A stretch of 64,000 nt of DNA from Gigantopelta aegis. Taxonomy: Eukaryota > Mollusca > Gastropoda > Neomphalida > Peltospiridae. Made by a program: the position numbers and the translations under genes. The stretch's first letter is position 1, and each line of letters starts with the position of its first letter. This document shows, piece by piece, positions 60,476 through 64,000 of the stretch. The notes beneath the pieces were generated by a model that was given only the letters and a program-made list of their open reading frames with translations, was not told where the DNA came from and made no database searches. The stretch lies in the NCBI RefSeq assembly GCF_016097555.1, contig NC_054706.1:43624004-43688003 (forward strand), read 5' to 3'.

Positions 60476-61860
60476 TCTTTCCTGGGCAGGCAGTCGAGGA
60501 AGCTGGACAGACGTGTTGGATAAAAGCACGTAAATAAGTTAACAATTAAAGTAAACTAACAATCTGTTTTAATGAAAATTGAAAAAGAATATATGATCTT
60601 TCCTGGTGTATCTAAGAAATAGTAGACTTACCAATTTTATAATTTACAATGTTAGTTTTATTCTGTAAGAATAAGTACTTCTAAATCCAGTATTAAAGTA
60701 CACACTTAGTTTGATGCAATCAGTTGGTTCAATGAATCCCAGTGACCACTTACAAAAAAAAATGAAACGAATCGAGATTTTACTGACATATTTAATCATT
60801 TGATTTAATAGTAAACTTCATCAGTATCAGTAAACACCACCTCCCCTAGCTTATCAGAAGGTCCCTAAATTTCAACAAGGTCAGTTTGTCGCTGGAGTAA
60901 ATAGGAAAACATCGCATATTTTTGTGAAGACAATTTTCTGACAATTGGAACTCTTTACCTGATATCTCACGAAAGTTAACGAACTTGCCTTTTAATTTGA
61001 AGGAAAGTAACTCCATCAATCAATTGTTAGAAGAAAACAATTCTGTGGCTCGTAAACAAAATTAATATAGAACGATTTGATTTATAACGACACCAAATTA
61101 ATGCTTGTGATGGTTTTGGAACATTTACATGGAAGTTGTTGTTATCTTGGGCATAACCAAAAAGGATTTAGGGTCGGCAGGTTCAGATTAGGGTCAGTTG
61201 AGTAACCATGTCATCCATAGTTGAGGTTATTTCTTTAAATTCATGTATCCACTAATAACTTACATGTTTTCCATATTTAAGCAAGTAGTGTTAACTTCTT
61301 TATTGAATACTTTAATGAATAAAGGACAAATAGTTTTCATATCTGTTGATTAAAATTTTATGTAATATGCACCATAAGATGCAAGCTCCATAGACAAATG
61401 CACATTCATTATTTATTTTTCACTTACTATGTATTAAATTAATTTCATTAAATTTGTAAAGTCGGTTCATCACTCTGACATATAGGCATATTTACGAAAA
61501 TGACAACAAGAACAACAAAAATAATAAATAATAAATAATTGTGAATGGATATGAATATTTAGAACTGCTGCCAATCAAAAGGAAACTTGCAAATGCTGCA
61601 AGTCATGTCCACCACCACCCAACTTTTCCCTATAATTGTGCTCAAAAAGCTGGATAGGCTGTATTTAAACATCAAAATTTTCACAAAGAGCATGCTCTCC
61701 CCCCCCCCCCCCCAAAAAAAAAACCCCCACAACATTCTAAAACGTTCAGGCTCTCAAATATCCATCCCCAAGCACATCATACTAAAAGTCCCCCGTACAC
61801 TTTCAAATACACCAGAGACCCAGACTTGATAAAGTTTTCTAACAACATAGTTGTACATTG
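60476..61860 (+). other. METAP1 intron 1, nothing recognised
   Basis: AT-rich non-coding DNA with a C-run/A-run at about 61,699-61,723. Confidence 0.45.
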
Positions 61861-62231
61861 GGGCAGGACGTAGCCCAGTGGTAATGCGCTCACTTGATGA
61901 TCCGTCGCAGGGCACACTATTTCATGAGAACTGTTGTTCTCTTCACATGTCGGTTACGCAACTTTAAAATCATGTGACCGTCAATTGGTTATTTGGTGAA
62001 CAATTAATTTCTAAAATTAAAAGTACCCTATCAGAAGTCAAATTGAAAATCAGTTTATTTTTTTAATGCATATGTAGTTAATTGTTTTACAATTAGGTAG
62101 GCCTAACTCATCGGTTACTAGAACTATATTCACGTAACCGAACAATCGGTTACCTAAGTAAAACTTACATGAACCGACTTCGGGTTACCTAATATTTTGA
62201 AATATTGTCCCCTGTGTCGGTGGGTCCTTTG

Positions 62232-62434
62232 CAGGGCTAGCTCTGGCACTCACCAAATTCGCCAATAATGAATTCCGAATTTTGAAAGCAGTTGGTGAAT
62301 TTTATTTTATTTTGGCAAAATAATTTCATGTAGTAATTGACATTTTTTTTTAGAAAATAATTTGTTTGATTTCTACAATTTTTGAAGTTTAACACACAAT
62401 TTGGCAAAATGCTCAGACAGAACTAGCCCTGCAT
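62232..62434. mobile_element. Small MITE inside the SINE
   Basis: Ends TGCAGGGCTAGCTCTG and CAGAACTAGCCCTGCA are inverted. About 200 bp. Confidence 0.7.
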
Positions 62435-62522
62435 TGGGCTATTTCTCATTCCAGCCAGTGCACCACAACTGGTATATCAAAGGACGTGGTATGTGGAATC
62501 CTGTCTGTTGGATGGTGCATAT

Positions 62523-62823
62523 TCTTCTTCTTCTGCGTTCAAGCTAGGGTTGATCATGCTTTAGATTTGGAGTCCGGTTGTGGTGATAAAAAACGCTGTC
62601 TCTGTCAAGTTCCTTGGGAACCCCAAAGCTTGACAGCCAGTGTTGCTCCGTTCGGCCAGTGTTTTATCCTGGCTTCATTGTAGAGGGTGCAGGATTGCAG
62701 GATGTGCTCTGGGGACTGTGGTCCTGTTTGACATGGACATTCATCAGTGTCTGCCAGTTTCAGGCGGTACATATGGGATCTGAGATGACAGTGACCGGTT
62801 CTTAGCCTGAAAATGGTTGTCTC
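62523..62823 (-). mobile_element. 5'-truncated LINE end with a 15-bp target duplication
   Basis: TTGGATGGTGCATAT stands on both sides (62,508-62,522 and 62,824-62,838). On the - strand an open frame reads TIFRLRTGHCHLRSHMYRLK, then LADTDECPCQTGPQSPEHIL and QSCTLYNEARIKHWPNG, up to a stop. This is the C-terminal RLRTGH / Cys-His knuckle region of many LINE proteins. The 3' end is (AGA)-rich. The clean duplication and open frame suggest a recent insertion by target-primed reverse transcription. Confidence 0.88.
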
Positions 62824-63445
62824 TTGGATGGTGCATATAAATGATCCTTTGCTACTAATGGAAAAATGTAGCAGGTTTCTTCTCTAATATTATATGTAAA
62901 AATTACCAAATGTTTGACATCCAATGATTAATAAATCAGTGTGCTCTAGTAGTGTCGTTAAACAAAACTAACTTTTTTAATTGTATGTAAAGTCATAAAT
63001 AATTGGAAAACAGTTTCATCGACAAAACTTAAAACAGTCGATTTTGGATTGGTGACTGGTCACACCATTATTGTTGAAAACTAAAGTGCAGCTAATTGGG
63101 GCATCATTTATTAATTAGCCAACCTTTCAACTTCCGGTTACCACGAAAATCAAGTTGCATATTATGTAGAATATGTTTAATTTGTGACATCATATTGTGT
63201 ACATTATCTAACTGCTTGTTGCTAATTTTTATCCAAAGTGGCTAAACATTTGTTCTTTAAGTTAGCCACTTTTGAGTACTTTTCAAGGACATACTACATA
63301 TATGTAAAACTTGGCTAAAACAAAATTATTTTCAGTGTGAGCACTGATTACATGTAACTAGGAAAAGCCGTAAACTTTTAAAGTAAAGGCAAGTTAGATA
63401 AATTACATATAGGGCCACGTACAGCCCCAGTGGTCGACCATTTAA

Positions 63446-63964
63446 AGGAAAGGTTAAGCAAGGCATTTGGCCTGGTAGGCATATTCAACAATATTTAATG
63501 TACATTATTGCTTAATATCAATGAAACAGCTAAATTGTATATAATGGACACCGCATACATTTGGTAATTTTTTCTTCCATGCTGCAAATACGACCCTGGT
63601 GAGCATATAGTCACATGGTGAAAAATGCGTCGAGTCAGGAATGAGTGAATGCTGAAGCATATTAGCCTTGTTACTGCAGATCGTTGTCACTCAGCCTTCC
63701 AAGTTGGTGCCAACCATAACGCTTGGCATCACCGCAGTGTCAACGAACAAACATTTGTCATTTTCTGTGACAACACCAGATGCACGGCTAAAGCAAATTA
63801 ATAAATATGCGTTTGCATTATTATTTGTTTGAATCGTCTTTATTACTCTTCCATTTACGATTTGGGGGGAAATCGCCGCCATTTTTTAAATTGTCGGTAT
63901 GTGTTGGTGGACCAAATATGCATCTTTCCAACACATCAGGCTCATATTTGAGTTTAGTGTTCCT
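63446..63964. mobile_element. TTAA MITE family D, copy 2 (reversed)
   Basis: TTAA at 63,442-63,445 and 63,965-63,968. Starts AGGAAAGGTTAAGCAAGG and ends TGAGTTTAGTGTTCCT. The region around 63,905-63,955 mirrors 41,470-41,530. A 63-codon - strand frame (63,691-63,882) lies wholly inside it. Confidence 0.82.
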
Positions 63965-64000
63965 TTAAGAAAGGAGCATAACATTTATTTATTTATTTAG

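Larger units (their letters stand above)
61861..62972 (+). repeat. Type B SINE broken up by three insertions
   Basis: Head at 61,862 (GGGCAGGACGTAGCCCAGTG), then foreign DNA (about 61,915-62,205). SINE sequence resumes (GTGTCGGTGGGTCC), then a MITE (62,232-62,434), SINE body (TTGGGCTATTTCTCATTCCA, ATATCAAAGGACGTGGTATG), then a LINE piece (62,523-62,823). Last come the body and type B tail (CAGTGTGCTCTAGTAGTGTC, GTTAAACAAAAC). About 330 bp of SINE are spread over 1.1 kb. Confidence 0.8.

Noticed and set aside
57300-62000. Search for METAP1 exon 2 (ECFKGSW-like)
   Set aside because: No acceptor followed by a matching codon string was found, so the next exon is taken to lie beyond the window.
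63691-63882. 63-codon - strand frame starting MAAISPQIVNG
   Set aside because: It lies wholly inside TTAA MITE family D, and the region is shared with the copy at 41.5 kb where no comparable frame exists.

Overview
This looks like intron-rich, AT-rich animal nuclear DNA, most likely from a mollusc, perhaps a gastropod. The evidence is compact metazoan genes with GT-AG introns, orthologues of CEP112, ATF4, ADH5 and METAP1, and very many copies of a tRNA-derived SINE whose body I associate with mollusc genomes. The species cannot be read from the sequence.

Layout. From 1 to about 6 kb lie the last five coding exons of CEP112 (+ strand), with a 28-bp minisatellite at the left edge. From 6 to 19 kb is intergenic DNA filled with SINEs, MITEs, tandem duplications (including seven identical 82-bp units) and a Tc1-like element that landed inside a (TA)n tract. 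From 19.6 to 22 kb is a complete ATF4 gene (+ strand, 332 aa). Its leader carries a 3-codon uORF1 and a 63-codon uORF2 that overlaps the main start out of frame by 83 nt, matching the vertebrate ATF4 translational switch. From 22 to 27.5 kb are nested repeats. From 27.57 to 53.62 kb is a complete ADH5 (class III alcohol dehydrogenase / S-nitrosoglutathione reductase) gene on the - strand: 11 coding exons, 380 codons, every splice phase consistent. METAP1 starts 338 bp away on the + strand (first exon 53,960-54,082), so the two genes share a short divergent promoter. The rest of the window is METAP1 intron 1, holding a second Tc1-like copy and several MITEs.

The ADH5 introns are a museum of repeats. 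Intron 1 has a 780-bp foldback. Intron 2 has a 2.9-kb satellite of about 43-bp units with a roughly 1-kb higher-order period. In intron 5 the 3' end of exon 5 with its splice donor is repeated six times in 72-73-bp steps. Intron 7 holds a MITE with a tandem array inside, a MITE-in-MITE insertion and a LINE relic. Intron 8 has a head-to-head SINE hairpin. Intron 10 (10.5 kb) contains a DIRS-type tyrosine-recombinase retroelement, treated here as a fossil that looks whole, sitting inside an older element marked by six copies of a 13-bp subterminal motif.

Functionally, ATF4 (stress transcription factor), ADH5 (formaldehyde and nitrosoglutathione clearance), METAP1 (N-terminal methionine removal) and CEP112 (centrosome) are ordinary host genes and do not form one pathway. 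The observations most worth a second look are the conserved ATF4 uORF switch with an intron inside uORF2, the repeated splice-donor array of ADH5 exon 5, the ADH5/METAP1 divergent pair, and the element with GCCAGGACGTGAC subterminal repeats. Exon structures were built by eye from splice signals and recalled family sequences; no alignment was run.
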